Source: Prostheceraeus crozeri (lineage: Eukaryota > Platyhelminthes > Polycladida > Euryleptidae). Taken from it: a stretch of DNA of 64,000 nucleotides. The stretch lies in contig CAJQUW010006996.1 of the NCBI GenBank assembly GCA_907163375.1, positions 62,001 to 126,000 of the forward strand. Reading direction: 5' to 3'. Positions 31,101 through 43,213 of the stretch are shown piece after piece. The stretch's first letter is position 1; each line of letters begins with the position of its first letter. The translations under genes and the position numbers were made by a program. The notes below the pieces were generated by a model. That model was not told the origin of the DNA. It did no database searches and worked only from the letters and a program-made list of their open reading frames with translations.

Positions 31101-31846
31101 GATGTCATTAATATGTATAATGCTGTATATAGGTCAAACAGACGATAAAGTCAATTAATTTTCTTTAGCCATGTACCGGAAGACAAATTTCTATGAGCTG
31201 TTTAAGAAATCCTGGCAGCAATAAAGTTTATGTCAATAATTACCTCAATTGGATAATGACATGCATGCATCCCATAAACAAACAAACGCGGTCGTAGATC
31301 ACACAATATGGTTTATTTTGACAAATATGCACTGACTACATTTGACTATCTACCTATTTATATCTGACTACTTACCTTTCATGTTTATTTTATTGGTGTT
31401 TATTTGCATCATAATAGTCGTTACAATCGAAGATTTGAAGGAAAAAGCAGATTTTGAAAATTTTGTCCGTTTAATAAGGGATAAGCGTTATGCACTGCGC
31501 ATTCACTGAAACTTGAATAACTCAATTGCTTTGTCCACAATGCACGGTGTGCCTGAAAAAATTAATGTTTTAGCCTAATGTGGATTCAGTATTGCTCAAA
31601 AATGTTAACTTTTTATAAGTCGACCAAGCACTTTTCTATACAGCCCCAGAAATGCATAATATGGTGACTTAACTTCTTGCACATGGCGTTTATGCATGAA
31701 CCTGTAAATTTATTTCTTGCATTAGGTGCAATCCTATATCAACTCAAGCTACATTGTAATACTACATGTACACCATGAAAATCACCGAGTTTCAGTTCTC
31801 TGGGTGTACATGTATATGATGATGATAAGATCGGTGGGCCAATCTT
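31101..31846. other. No gene seen
   Basis: Non-coding sequence between the LINE and piggyBac element 2. Some of it may be upstream LINE sequence too decayed to read. Confidence 0.3.
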
Positions 31847-31982
31847 TTAACCCATTAACGACCAACTACGCAAAATGATCTCAAACCTGCTTGCATTACA
31901 TTGCCTTGATCCAAAAGCAAACAGAATGACATTTAAGAAGATATCACATCACTGCAGAAAAATAGATCGTTTTTTTTGTAAA

Positions 31983-32001
31983 TGTTCCCGTGGCGGGAAC
32001 A
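31983..32001. repeat. piggyBac 2 subterminal palindrome, copy 1
   Basis: TGTTCCCGTGGCGGGAACA: 8-bp arms around a 3-base spacer. The left-end copy. Confidence 0.65.
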
Positions 32002-32357
32002 TGGGCGGCAGAGAGTCTGTCTATGAAAATTGCGATATTTTTTCATGACATGCAACTATGGAATATCTGCTCTTGATATGATGACATGTTTGATTGACTA
32101 TACTTCAACTATGATAAAAAGTGTCAAATCCATGAGATCTGCTAGAATGAAAACTAAGAATCAATCATAGAAACCTGTATTATCAGTTTGAAATTCAGAT
32201 GTTAGACCAAGTCTGCAAACTGCTTTATGCGTGTAGGTGATCTCAAGCGCGCCCACTAGCGAAATACAAGAAGACATAGCATACATAACTTAAGTCAGTA
32301 TCGATGGAACACTTCAAAACACTCATCATGCAAATTTACTCGGCACTTTGCACAACA

Positions 32358-33609
32358 TCATCTAGAGTTCGTTTTGCAGACTTTGCATCTACCCTGCTTT
32401 TGTGCGGGAGCTTGATAATGCTTCACATCATCAAATCGAACCTCTGAAGGAACATTGCAAATTGCAGCAGAGGAATATGATCGCTTTCGACTGGTATTAT
32501 ATTTCAGAAGGATGGAGCTCACGACTTCACGTCGGAAGTCCAGCAAACTTAGTTGAGCACTGTCACATGACTTATTGATGCGATAAAGAATCCAAGAGTT
32601 TTGCAAGGCCACATCCAGCATCCATGCGAATGGAGCCCACCCCATTTCTTCATGCGAAAACAACGTGCTCACCTAGTCCCCATGCTGTTGTTGTCGAGAT
32701 ATGCCGCCCTGTTTTAGCCCCTTGGTAGGGTTCGAATTGAATCACATACCCGTAGGCCTCTGCAAGTACCCAAACTTTATAACCTACCCTGATAAGCTTG
32801 TTGTTGATTCTTTGTTTACTTCCATGGGAGCCGTAGTAAGGAATCATGGATTCATCCACGGATTTTGTTTCACAATTTGAAGAATACTTCAAGAACTTCT
32901 CATTGAGGCTTGTGATGAGAGGACGCAGCTTTGAAAATTTGTCACTTTTGTCTAAATTCGAGTTATCACATAAATCCAAATTTCGTAGAGTTCTTTCGAA
33001 CTCATTAGGTGGCATAGTGTCCGACATGGCAGCAACAATGAGATCCGGAGACAGACTCCAATACAATCGACGATCTGGCAATCTGTGGTACCCACTCATC
33101 AAAAGCATTGCCAAAAATAGGCGAAATTTTTCTTTTGTGATGCCAAACTCTGTGTCACTTTTCTCTCTTCGTGCGTATAACGTAAAGTCAACAATGCCTG
33201 AGATCGACATGTCATCAAAGAACAAGTCGAGCAGAGAGAGAGGTGTCCCAATTTCCTCTAAGTGGTTCACTTCAGGTGTGCTCTGTGAATTCCTTGATTT
33301 GATGTCACGATTAGTCCATCTCAAATCAGTCAGGAGTGGAGGCTTTTCATCACTCAAACGTCCTCTATGAATGCTGTCGTTTTGGATGGAGTTAGTCTGC
33401 AAGGCATCGCCCAAGGACTCACTTCGTGAATCATCATCCATGGTATCAGATATTCGATCACCGTAATTTATTCGAACGTCAGCCTCGGCCAATAGCTGAT
33501 TGCCGCTCAATCGATTGATGTCAAAATCGTCCTCATCTGCACTGTCTTCCTCTGAACAATCTCCATCTCCAGGTGGCTTTATTGCAATGTCTGCACTCAC
33601 AAACGTCAT
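32358..33609 (-). pseudogene. piggyBac transposase with internal deletion
   Basis: The N-terminal part (33609 down to ~32660) has an acidic leader, then SLLDLFFDDMSISGIVDFT, FRLFLAMLLMSGYHRLPDRR and the first catalytic region SVDESMIPYYGSHGSKQ. It then jumps, with a frame change near 32660, to WAPFAWMLDVALQNSWILYR and a C-terminal Cys-containing tail (RCKVCK). The second and third catalytic Asp regions are missing. The protein would be inactive, so the element is non-autonomous. The family assignment rests on the DESMIPYYG and MLDVALQNSWILY signatures. Confidence 0.85.
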
Positions 33610-34195
33610 CTTCTAGCATTGCAACAACTTCATCCAACTTCAATTTCTTCACCATAATGAGATTCGCTGAACTATTCTCAAGCAGACGAGAAAATGACTT
33701 TGTACAGCACACTGATTCAAAATAGCAACTGTCACCTCACACTATGGAAAAGAAAGACTGAACTCGTGAGAAGACTGGAATACAGAAAATGTCTATGTTT
33801 ACCAGCTTGTCTATGACAATGTGATCTGCCTGAGAATTTGGGGATTGCCCTACGACCCAATTATTGATGCAAGCGCAAGGCACAGTCAATGGTCAGAGAG
33901 ATTTGAGTGTTTCATTTACACTGTTTCGCCGTTTCTTCGGCGAAAATAGCTTTGACTTATCACACTCAAAATAAACATGCATGCACGTGTACACTTACAA
34001 CCACTTTCTGCAGCATGTAACTCACAGAAGCATCAAATTCACAGTCAATCTTCGCGGAAATTTCACTCAAGTAGCCGCACGTGCAAGATAAAATTACTTG
34101 CAGAAAATCAATCAAAAGAGCCGACCAACTATAGACAAATTTCAAACAGAAAAATTTTGTTGTGATTTTCTAGTGCACAAGCCCCCTGACGACCA
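33610..34195. other. 5' part of piggyBac element 2
   Basis: No gene. It should hold the transposase promoter and the first noncoding part. Confidence 0.35.
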
Positions 34196-34214
34196 TGTTC
34201 CCGTTGTGGGAACA
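34196..34214. repeat. piggyBac 2 subterminal palindrome, copy 2
   Basis: TGTTCCCGTTGTGGGAACA, preceded by GACCA, which is also part of the terminal inverted repeat. Confidence 0.6.
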
Positions 34215-34542
34215 TTTTTCAAACAACTGGGAATCGAAGTAGATAATCAGTTTTTCAAAAGATATGTCACAAATGGGTGGAGCATGCCAGGAGCTCACGA
34301 CTCATCGGTCTGATGTGATTTGTTGGTCCAAATTTCGATTATGAAGGCATTTGATCAGCACCATTGATAATTTTGAAATGATTTTTCAAAAAAATGGATT
34401 TCTCCATCTCCATGACGCAACTTGTTGACTATATCACCATCAAACTGTCAGACATATGTTTTTTGGATCATTGTTGTATAATTTTAGCGCCCATCTCCTT
34501 CCTATTGTGTTCTTTGATGCTCAAAATCATGTCTTAAAAGAA

Positions 34543-34561
34543 TGTTCCCGCAGCGGGAACA
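34543..34561. repeat. piggyBac 2 subterminal palindrome, copy 3
   Basis: TGTTCCCGCAGCGGGAACA, directly adjoining the right terminal inverted repeat TGGTCGTTAATGGG. Confidence 0.65.
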
Positions 34562-34581
34562 TGGTCGTTAATGGGTTTTAA

Positions 34582-35275
34582 CCACCGTGTCACACAGATC
34601 ATAGACATACATGTAGATTCAAATACATGTTTAAAGCAAACAATATGAATCATCCTGAGTATTCGTCTCTATTGTTGCAAGCAGTTCGCCACTACAAGGG
34701 CCAACACCGATAGCTCTTATCATCACGGGCAAAGCTTTGATTATTGTTTCAGAAACATTGACAGCGTGCATATAAGGGCCTCCGCACGCTTGCATTTGTT
34801 GTCGAATGGAAGGAAACAATGTACTGGAAGTTATTGTTAAAAAAGAAATTTTTAATTGAATCATGTACAGAAAATGTAGGTGGATAATCGATATCTAGGA
34901 CCATAGTAATTTACAGCATTAATGATGTCAATAATACCAATTTATGTAAATAACTGCTATATGGCAATTAAGTCACAATATTTATATACGAGGTTGTAGA
35001 GAAAAGCCCTCGGTTGATTGGATCCATCTGAGATGGGTCATCTCAAAATTATTTTTCTCACTTGCCATATATGGCAATCAGGTCGTCCTTTTTTTTAGGG
35101 CTGCAGAAAAAAGGCATCGATGAAAGATTTTGAAATTTGCTTTTAAGGTATCAGAGAGGTCCATGTGAACGCATAAAAGTGCAATCGAAGTCCAGTCCTG
35201 TTAGACCACTATTTCTTTTACGGAACACCGTGAATGCCTTCTTGGAATTACATGCACGTTTCTTGTAGAAGGTCT
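34582..35275. other. No gene seen
   Basis: Non-coding. Two CATATATGGCAAT-like words occur near 34968 and 35064, with no clear element. Confidence 0.3.
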
Positions 35276-35294
35276 GCCGTATCCCAATTCAGAT

Positions 35295-35462
35295 GTAAAA
35301 ATATGTGCTTATGCTGATGATATAATAGTCAATGAGATCGTGAACAAAATATCTCAAAAGTCTTTTTAGTCTGTCATTGATCAGTTTTATAACAGGAGTT
35401 CCTCTAGGCATTTCAGAATCAACATTTTCAAAACCAAATGCATTTCAGCATATAGACAATCC
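35295..35462 (+). pseudogene. Reverse transcriptase relic (YADD box)
   Basis: One plus-strand frame reads DVKICAYADDIIVNEIVNKI, then, past an in-frame stop near 35367, RINIFKTKCISA. The YADD catalytic box, followed ~40 residues on by RIN..KTK, is the palm layout of LINE reverse transcriptases. It is distinct from the LINE at 28.8-31.1 kb, which has YIDD. Only this small piece is recognisable. Confidence 0.5.
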
Positions 35463-37002
35463 TAGAATAAGATAACTTGTAAATGTGATTATAGATTACT
35501 CTTGTATCAAAATTATTTAAGTAACTTGAACATATTTTATTTAACAGTCCGGCAGCCATCAGAGCGAGCTTCTACAGGAAACGAGGCCGAAAATGAGACT
35601 TTGAGAAAATGATGTACATCCCATGGCTACTGCAAATCTGCGCGTCTGGCGAGTTCTATCCGGTTTCTCTTCTTATGAGACAGGATCAAAGGAAATCACA
35701 TGCCTATCCAATGGGAAGCACATTACAACATTCGTTTAAATGAGATTTTCTATCATTTCTTATCAGACATGCGTGTTATTATCATGTTGACAACCATTTC
35801 TGATTAGTGTTATTTTCTTATATTAGATGACATATTTGCTAGACCCGAACGTGTTTAGTTTTGTAGACAATGGTGCATCAGACCATACCCTGAAGACATT
35901 CCATGTCAAAATTGTGGCTCTATCCATCATTCTTCTCAGTTAATTAGAGAAAACACAGCAAATGTCATTTTCTTGAAATCTACTTCCTGTTGGATATATT
36001 TGTGTTTCTCTTTGGTACCTCTGACACGAAAAGTAGCCGGATAGAGTAGAAGAAGACGCGCAGAGTCGCAGTAGTCGAAGGTTGTGCACAGAGCTGGAAA
36101 CCGACTCGGGCCGGAAAAGATGGTCTGGTCCCATCTCTGGTGTATACATCATCCTCTCAAAGCCTCATTCCTGCAGAAACTCGTGCTGGTAACCGGATTA
36201 AACTGTCGTCATTGCATAAAAAGTACTGCGAGTTTTTGTCATTAATCGCAAGACTATTGAAAATATTCTTCATTTTTGTTGGTCATGTTATGTGCACATG
36301 TCTTCCTGTTATTCAGCAATTTTGCACTATCAATGACGCGTGCATAACGTCTGCAGAAATCTCCCTACATTTGTGGTTTAAATTCTTCACCATTCTCTTT
36401 TGATTCTCTTTGTTCTAAAGTCCTCGCCAATGTAGATCCATCCGCAGTCGTTGCACCAAATGTTGTAAGCAACACTCTTTGCGTTTCTGCAACCCGCGGT
36501 CAGCTAGCCTGAAAACCGATTTGCCATTCTTTCTGAATCCCCAAATGTCATGGAGATCCTGTCATAGATAGTTCGATGCTAGAGCATGTAATCCGTCCTC
36601 AAATAGAACCCGTTCTCGAATAGAACGCATGAGATGGAATGACAGAATTAGCAGCAACCTGAAAAGGCTGATGAGATAGTCGAATAAGGAAATTACCGAA
36701 ATCAAATTTTGGCATCAGCCTTTCTCAGAATGCGGCCTGAGGAATCTCCTGAGCGATCTCTGATTGACAAACACTTGTTACAGTGACTGAATGTGTCTCG
36801 TGTGCTCACCTTCCGTGTCAGCGTTTTGATGATTTTCATTTAAAGTTAATAAATTGTTCGTCACATGAATCAATCACTTTGAGTTGAGGACAGACCCATC
36901 CTCCTACAATCAGCGAACCGGCTGAAGATGAACAATAATTCTTGAATTTTAAGGTCATCTCCAATGTTTTGCTTTCATTGATTTCCGCTGATTGTCTTGC
37001 AG
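35463..37002. other. No gene supported
   Basis: Mostly unassigned. Near 35880-35945 one plus frame has CQNCGSIHHSS, faintly like a zinc knuckle of a retroelement first open frame, but it is too short to call. Confidence 0.3.
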
Positions 37003-37409
37003 GTGATGTGGAGCTGATTGTTAGTTATTATGATACCGACTTCACCGTCACATCAACGGACAGCCAGATACAACCCATCTTCGAAAACATTCCGTTAATT
37101 TCATGCGTAAAACTGAGGAGGATTCATGTGCGTCCTGGAATGGTTCTTGTCAGCAATCTGATTACAATCCTGGAAGAGGTTTTAAAGGTGTCGAATATCG
37201 GACGGATAGGTCAAATAAGAGGGAAGGTCGAAGAAAAAGTTGTGGGAAACGCAGCGACCAAAACCGGCCATCAAGCGTATGTTGACAAGGATGGAAAAAA
37301 GTTCTCATACGACGATGCAGGGAGTCCGCCATACAAGACCTACCTTCCGCAGGACGACATTTTCATTGTCGGTGGAGGCAGCAGGACTCTTCTCTTCATT
37401 AGCAAATGA
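37003..37409 (+). CDS. Candidate terminal exon of an unrecognised gene, ~135 codons
   Basis: A good splice acceptor (CTGATTGTCTTGCAG) at 37002 leads into 135 open codons ending at a stop at 37409. The peptide begins DVELIVSYYDTDFTV and includes VKLRRIHVRPGMVLVSNL, KVEEKVVGNAATKTGHQAY and QDDIFIVGGGSRTLLF. The composition is that of a normal folded protein and not of random AT-rich translation. I do not recognise a family. No upstream exon could be linked. It could be the end of a host gene or of an unlisted transposon gene. Confidence 0.45.
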
Positions 37410-37898
37410 ACATTAAGTCATACATAATCCGTCAATACAGAAGGCTGATCTTCTCCATTTTCTTGTTTTTCTTGCAGTAATTCGTTGCACTTCAGCACGA
37501 TAGGACTGCGGAATTCCGACTGGAAATTTCATTTAATATGCTAATCGCGTTTCTCAATTTGTCCGGGCTCCAAGCTTAAATAAGGAGTTGTGTTGATGTT
37601 AACTAGGCCTGCTTTATAAGGAAACGAAACAGAATCATCATCTGCTCTATGTCACAGGTATTTTCAGAGGAAAATCTCAAAGTTAATTTTAGATAATATT
37701 TAAATGCCGTTCTATGCTACTATTCCATGTAGTTCACAGTATTTCTCAACTATCTATCTCACTGATCCCTGTATAATGATAACATGCGTTTTTATTCAAA
37801 CAAATAAAAATCAGACATTTCGAGGCTCAGTGAAAGAAAAAGTCAAGTTCAGCGCAAGTCAGCTTCATGAGTTGCATGAAAGGGTTCAGCACTCTTAC
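37410..37898. other. No gene seen (possible 3' UTR)
   Basis: Follows the candidate terminal exon. No clear poly(A) signal close to the stop. Confidence 0.3.
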
Positions 37899-38037
37899 TT
37901 AACCCATTTAAGGCCGCCTATGTAAATATTGGCAAATTTTCTACAAAAACGGTGGTAAGTATTTCAGAGTGTTATAATTAAGAATAATATATGATGACCA
38001 GTTCATTACAATAGCCCTATCTTAGAAATTAAAGCCG

Positions 38038-38053
38038 CAACGATTTCGTTACG
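38038..38053. repeat. Subterminal palindrome of the TTAA element, copy 1
   Basis: CAACGATTTCGTTACG, the left copy. Confidence 0.45.
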
Positions 38054-39381
38054 ATGGCGTCATATGATGTCAAAATATACAAAAGCATGTTTTTTTCAAA
38101 TGCAGCTTATGAATTGCTCCAAGCAATTCCTGCCGAAGTAATGAGTCATAGCTTCAGCATGAAAGCTCTCCATCATATTTGAGAGGTATTTGTCGAAACT
38201 GTGAATTAGCAAATTTAATCAAAGACCTGCTTTATGCTACTTGTCGTTGCTGTTTGCTGTGAAGTCGTTATCGCTGAAATGAGAACAAGTTTTCATATTT
38301 CGAAAGTGATGTCGAGAAATTGATTCTCTTTCTGCATCGACTCCGAATTCATGGTGGAGTTGGAGACGCCTCGGTCATTCGCAATGTCCACATAAACAAA
38401 GAACATCAAGAAATGAGCGCATTTGAGATTGTTTAGTATTATGTAGGCCTAAACAATTCTTTTGTCCCGGGTAGTCACTGGTTTCTGCCACTGAGGTCGA
38501 TAAGACCATCAGCATACGTATCAAGCATCTCATAAAGATTCTTGCCTTAAAATGCATCCAGAGAATGTTTGTCCTATCTGCGAAGATGGAAATTACCGAT
38601 AATCGCCATAATGTTGACTGCTTTTTCTGTTTACTGAACTGATCATTCAAATCATCTTTCGTTGCAATCTCACACTGACTTACGATGTCACTAACCTCCG
38701 AGATATCGTTTGAGAGACTTAGCATCGTTTCAAAACTCTGGTGAAGCATTTACTTATGGAGGTTTTGTGGCAATATTCATATACCGTGATCGTCGGTATT
38801 AGGCCTACTGCATATTTTCTTTATCCATAGTTAGCAACAGCTTGGGTATTGTCTTCAGATAGCTACACAGGTTGATATAATCAAGCTAAGCCTTTATAGA
38901 TATTTTAAACCAGTTTGGGCCATCTCGAGCCTCTGGCGTGCCCTTGTAGAAAGAGAGGCATCGTCTACAGCCAAAGAAGTTTTGGATTGAAATTGCTCGA
39001 GTCGGAGGACATCTTTGTATTCTACAGTGTATGCCCAGGCGAACTGGCATCCTGCAATGTTTATGATTAAGCTATAAGAGAAAATGCTTGAGATTTGATC
39101 TCTCTTTGACTTGCTTCTGTACATGAGCTAACAAGTCTAATATTGAGGAAATTACTACGGCAATTGACTTCGGTTGGTTTTGTGAAGGGAAAGCCATAGA
39201 CTATAAATAGCAACAAGCATTACAGCTTCATAGAATACACTAAGAATGCAATATTCCAATGAAACTGTTCATTTCCAGTATTCAACAAACATTAGTTTAA
39301 AGAAAATTGATAGTATTCACCACCATTTACTTCATTTATATTGTTGCTGTATTTAACATTTGTATATCATATTACGCCAGT

Positions 39382-39397
39382 GTAACTAAAACGTTAC
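39382..39397. repeat. Subterminal palindrome of the TTAA element, copy 2
   Basis: GTAACTAAAACGTTAC, preceded by GCCAGT, which also follows copy 3 in inverted form. Confidence 0.45.
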
Positions 39398-39724
39398 GTT
39401 TCAAAAAAATTACGTGCCATGTCATGAATGAATATCCGAGCAAGTATTGATTGCTATTTTCGGTATTTGATGGATAATGAGATCACGCAAATGACATTGA
39501 CAATAAATTACATGTGGACGTTCATACACTGAGCCTTTCAGTATATTAGCAGATTTTAAGCCCATTTTTTTGTCTAATTTCGTGATAAAATATAAGCACT
39601 AAAAAGTGATAAATTTTGAATTGGCGATTGTTTACCTGAAAATATATGATAAATAATGTATGGTAATCAAAATATTGTATCATATGTCGCAAACTGGAGA
39701 AGACAGCAGATTCCGAAAAGTGCT

Positions 39725-39740
39725 GCAACGAAAACGTTAC
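39725..39740. repeat. Subterminal palindrome of the TTAA element, copy 3
   Basis: GCAACGAAAACGTTAC, then ACTGGTGC, adjoining the right end. Confidence 0.45.
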
Positions 39741-39995
39741 ACTGGTGCTAAATGGGTTAAGTGGGCCATTGTTTCATCAGCAAATTCGGTTGCGAAGACC
39801 ATTACAAAAGGAATAAACGCAGAGTGTCGCCGTAAAGTCCTGATTCGAGGCATAGTAAATTTTTGGGAGTAGTGATGCTTCTTAGGTATAAGTTTATAAA
39901 GTAAATGACTGTCATTCAATGCGGAGTCAAATACGTTTAGTGCGTGGTGGTACGTTCTTGTGAACAGAGGGGTGGCGCTGTTTTGAGTTACTAAA

Positions 39996-41749
39996 ATTCT
40001 GTCGGACGGAATTCGATAACTATTGATGCTGTCATTTTATACATGACTTTAATGAGGGCCAGGTTATCTCATGCAAACTATATGTACCACCCAATAAATT
40101 ATTTAGTAAAAAAGTTTTCATAAATCTCTAATTCAAAAAAGAAAGATATTGTGAATTGTCAATCTGTGGGACGGAATCGATAGATTTTGGCTTTTTGAGA
40201 ATTTGTATTTGGTTCCCTTTCCTATCACAACTGCGGCGTTTCTAATTATCTGATCATTAATGCTCTGCAATTTATATCATGCCTTATAATATCATGTACG
40301 GCAATAATAAGTATGTTCCGTGCTTCTATGACAAAGCAACCTTTAGAAAAAAGTAAATTCTCTGTGGGATGGAATCTGTAGGATGGAGAAATGCAACCAA
40401 AAATGAAACTTCGAAAAAAATCGACGAAAATGATCTTCCCTCGTACGATAACTTCGACTCTTCTATCCTATAGCGTCACTACGGTGTATTTTGAGCATTA
40501 TTGATTGTTAACTTTTGACTTTTAGTTGGCATCTAAGCAACACTTTCGTCCTACAGATTTCTAGAATTTTTTGAAGTTTGAATTTTGATCTCATCAAATG
40601 TGTTCTATGTTAATTGCTTTCGTTATACCTACACGAATGGCATGCAACATTTGAATATTTAAAACAACAATACGATTCGGTATAAAAAGACTGCATTATC
40701 ACTGAAATTCTGTAGGTGAGATAGAGAGAGCTTGAAATAGAGATCATGAATAAAAACATTGTTAATGGAAGCAAAGTTTCAAGGAGGATATTCTAGCCAT
40801 TCCTCATCAGCATGATATTTCCTCATAAATTGGGCACACGAATTTTCATCGACAAAAGTCTGGTCATGTTGGCAATCATCGCCAAACCATTGTATGCAAT
40901 GTGGCTCGGAATCGGTGCTTGAATAGAAAAAAATCTTTGTAGAATGTACCCCGCTTGCTCTTTGATCTCAAAACTTTGTGAGTTTTAAGTGTTCCGGGAA
41001 TCGGTGTGACAGTATCCATTTCCACTGGTTTATGTACTAATTTCTTATTTGGTGGGTGAGGTGAGTCAATATTTGCTATTTCATTTGCTAATTACGCACA
41101 CTCTCCCGGTTGATTTATCACCAGATTATCGCAGCCTTTCTTGCAGCTTGCTCGCGCCTTTTTCACTCCTTCTCGGTTCGTCGGGATTTTTCAATGTTTT
41201 TCTGACGATATTTCTTCCAGTAATCGGAGTTCCTCTTTCGCTTAGCAGATGGCTCCGAGTCCATGTTTAATGGGAATGATTTCGCCATGAGTGTCAAACA
41301 ATACATGCACTACTGTCAATTCATCATACCACTCGTTGTTTATTGGTAGTCTGTAAGATGTTGCCAAGTTCACTTAAGAGCGCCTCGACAGTGTAGGCCT
41401 ACTTTGGCAGCCGTGGCTTAAACAACAATTGAGCGATATTTCGTCCAGTAGAAAACATCTGAGGCTCTACAAAGTCATATCTGTAACTTCCCAGAATCAC
41501 CGTGCACTTCACTTTCAATAATGTAAAGTTTTGACTATCAGAATATAATTTTCCGTCCCACAGAGTCAGCTATGACCCAAATTTCTAACTGATATGGACT
41601 GTTGTATTCTCAACATAGAACTCACTATTGTGATCGATGTTCGGGACAATGCACGTCATTGATAGGTTAGATAGTTTCCTGATAAGATATTTGATACGGC
41701 TAACAGAAAATCAAACTTCTTGATCAAAAAATCTGTGGGACGGAATTTT
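39996..41749. repeat. Dispersed 15-bp motif TCTGTGGGACGGAAT, six copies
   Basis: Copies or one- to three-base variants occur at ~39998, 40163, 40361 on the plus strand, ~40545 and 41551 inverted, and ~41732 on the plus strand. Such a cluster of a 15-bp word is not expected by chance and suggests internal binding sites of an otherwise unrecognised transposon. No transposase frame or termini were found. Confidence 0.5.
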
Positions 41750-43213
41750 GAATGATATACCTCACTTTGATCAAATATTTCGATAGGAAAAGTGTATGTG
41801 AAACATATAAACAATTATCAATATTCTAATTAATGATTCAGAAAATCTACAAATTGCATTGTCGATGAAGCATTCAAGGCATTCCAATGCTAACACCATT
41901 GCAGCAAACAATGCAAATTCCTTCCTACAGATTCGTTGCATGACGCTATTAACTAATGAATAACGAAGAGCAAAATTTTTCAAACAAAATCAGGTTGTTA
42001 TATAAACTTAAGGGCATTGACTATTTGCCAAAGATCACATCCTGATGATTCAAGACGACCATATTTTGTGATGAAGGCTATACTAACTCAAAACAGTCTC
42101 GGTGATGATCATAAAAAGTGGACCACCTTAATTTTGTCTGACTTAAATGAAATTTGGTAATTACAGGTACAAATTCGGCCGACAAGTAAAATAAAGGTTG
42201 AAATAAAATTTTCTTTGATGTTCAGTGGCCCTGTAGAGCCAAATGGCCATTAAAAGGGACAGTGGTAGGTTCACAGGTGCTTGTCAATTATATTTTCCTT
42301 GATGTGGTTGTAACAGAAAAGAAGTCTCGTAATTCTATGTAGCAGTATATCCTATCATGTGCAAAAATTTATTTGCCTTAGATCTTCAATGAAAGGGATC
42401 ATTTTCGGTTCTGCTATAAGCTTTTATGAAACTGGATTGCTAGAATTTCGTGTTTCTCATGCGCTATCTTTGTACCATGCGCAAGTGACCTCGTAGGAGT
42501 TAATTAAAATCCACTATTTATGTACGTAGACTAAAATCTCAAAACATTCACTGCAACAACAATCATGCCTAGCCTTTTCAAACATCACTGACCCTTGCTG
42601 CCTCGGCTGCACGACTCATTGATGTTTTCAAAATGTTAGATAACGAAATCAAGCCAACGAGTAGATTGGGTAGGCTATATCATTTATGAGGATTACTTGA
42701 GCGTCGGAATAAAAGAGACATATGGATTCTTCAATCAGTGAGTATAGTTTTGCCCAAAAATTCCTTTCTCAGAAAATGACGGATCAAAGTAGTTGGTGGG
42801 TCACCGCCCCGGCTCGGCCCTACTACACCCCTAGGGCCATGCGATTCTGTTGTTAGGTATGCGACGAATTATAAGAATACGATCAATTTCAACAGAATTT
42901 TTGGTATGCGTTTAATAGGAGATTAGTACAGGCTATGATGAAATTGTCGCATCAACTGATTTGGCCATTTGGGTTAAAGAGATTCAATAGCATTCTACCA
43001 CAGTTTCAATGAATGAATATGCACCCAATACATGTCCCCGAATAGTTGACACCGTGACATGTATTTCTACAATTAAACATATTAAAGTATTTAACCTTAC
43101 ATGTACAATTTAAAATGTTGGTCAAACATGTACACTGGAGGGCCATTATAGAGAATCGGTATTATGCATATACTAATCAGCATGGATTAACTCAATGCCT
43201 CATTGCAGTTCAA
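41750..43213. other. No gene seen
   Basis: Non-coding. A GC-rich patch near 42807-42835 has no further structure. Confidence 0.3.

Larger units (their letters stand above)
31851..34577. mobile_element. piggyBac-type element 2, complete ends, internally deleted transposase
   Basis: The element starts CCCATTAACGACC and ends GGTCGTTAATGGGTT, flanked by TTAA at 31847-31850 and 34578-34581, the piggyBac target site. Near the ends are three copies of an 18-19-bp palindrome, TGTTCCCG-NNN-CGGGAACA (31983, 34196 with one arm changed, 34543). Between them lies a minus-strand piggyBac transposase gene that has lost its central region. Confidence 0.85.
37903..39756. mobile_element. TTAA-flanked piggyBac-like non-autonomous element
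   Basis: Starts CCCATTTA and ends TAAATGGG, with TTAA at 37899-37902 and 39757-39760. The end resembles that of piggyBac element 2 (CCCATTAA). A subterminal palindrome of the form GTAACG-NNNN-CGTTAC appears at 38038, 39382 and 39725 with small changes. The interior has only short frames, with no recognisable transposase. The terminal repeat is short, so the call relies on TTAA plus the repeated palindromes. Confidence 0.5.

Noticed and set aside
35880-35945. Zinc-knuckle-like CQNCGSIHHSS frame
   Set aside because: Only one partial motif with the last Cys missing; too short to call a retroelement protein.
38375-38749. Minus-strand frame in the TTAA element as a transposase
   Set aside because: No piggyBac signature; only a terminal CLCGHC cluster, which is weak.
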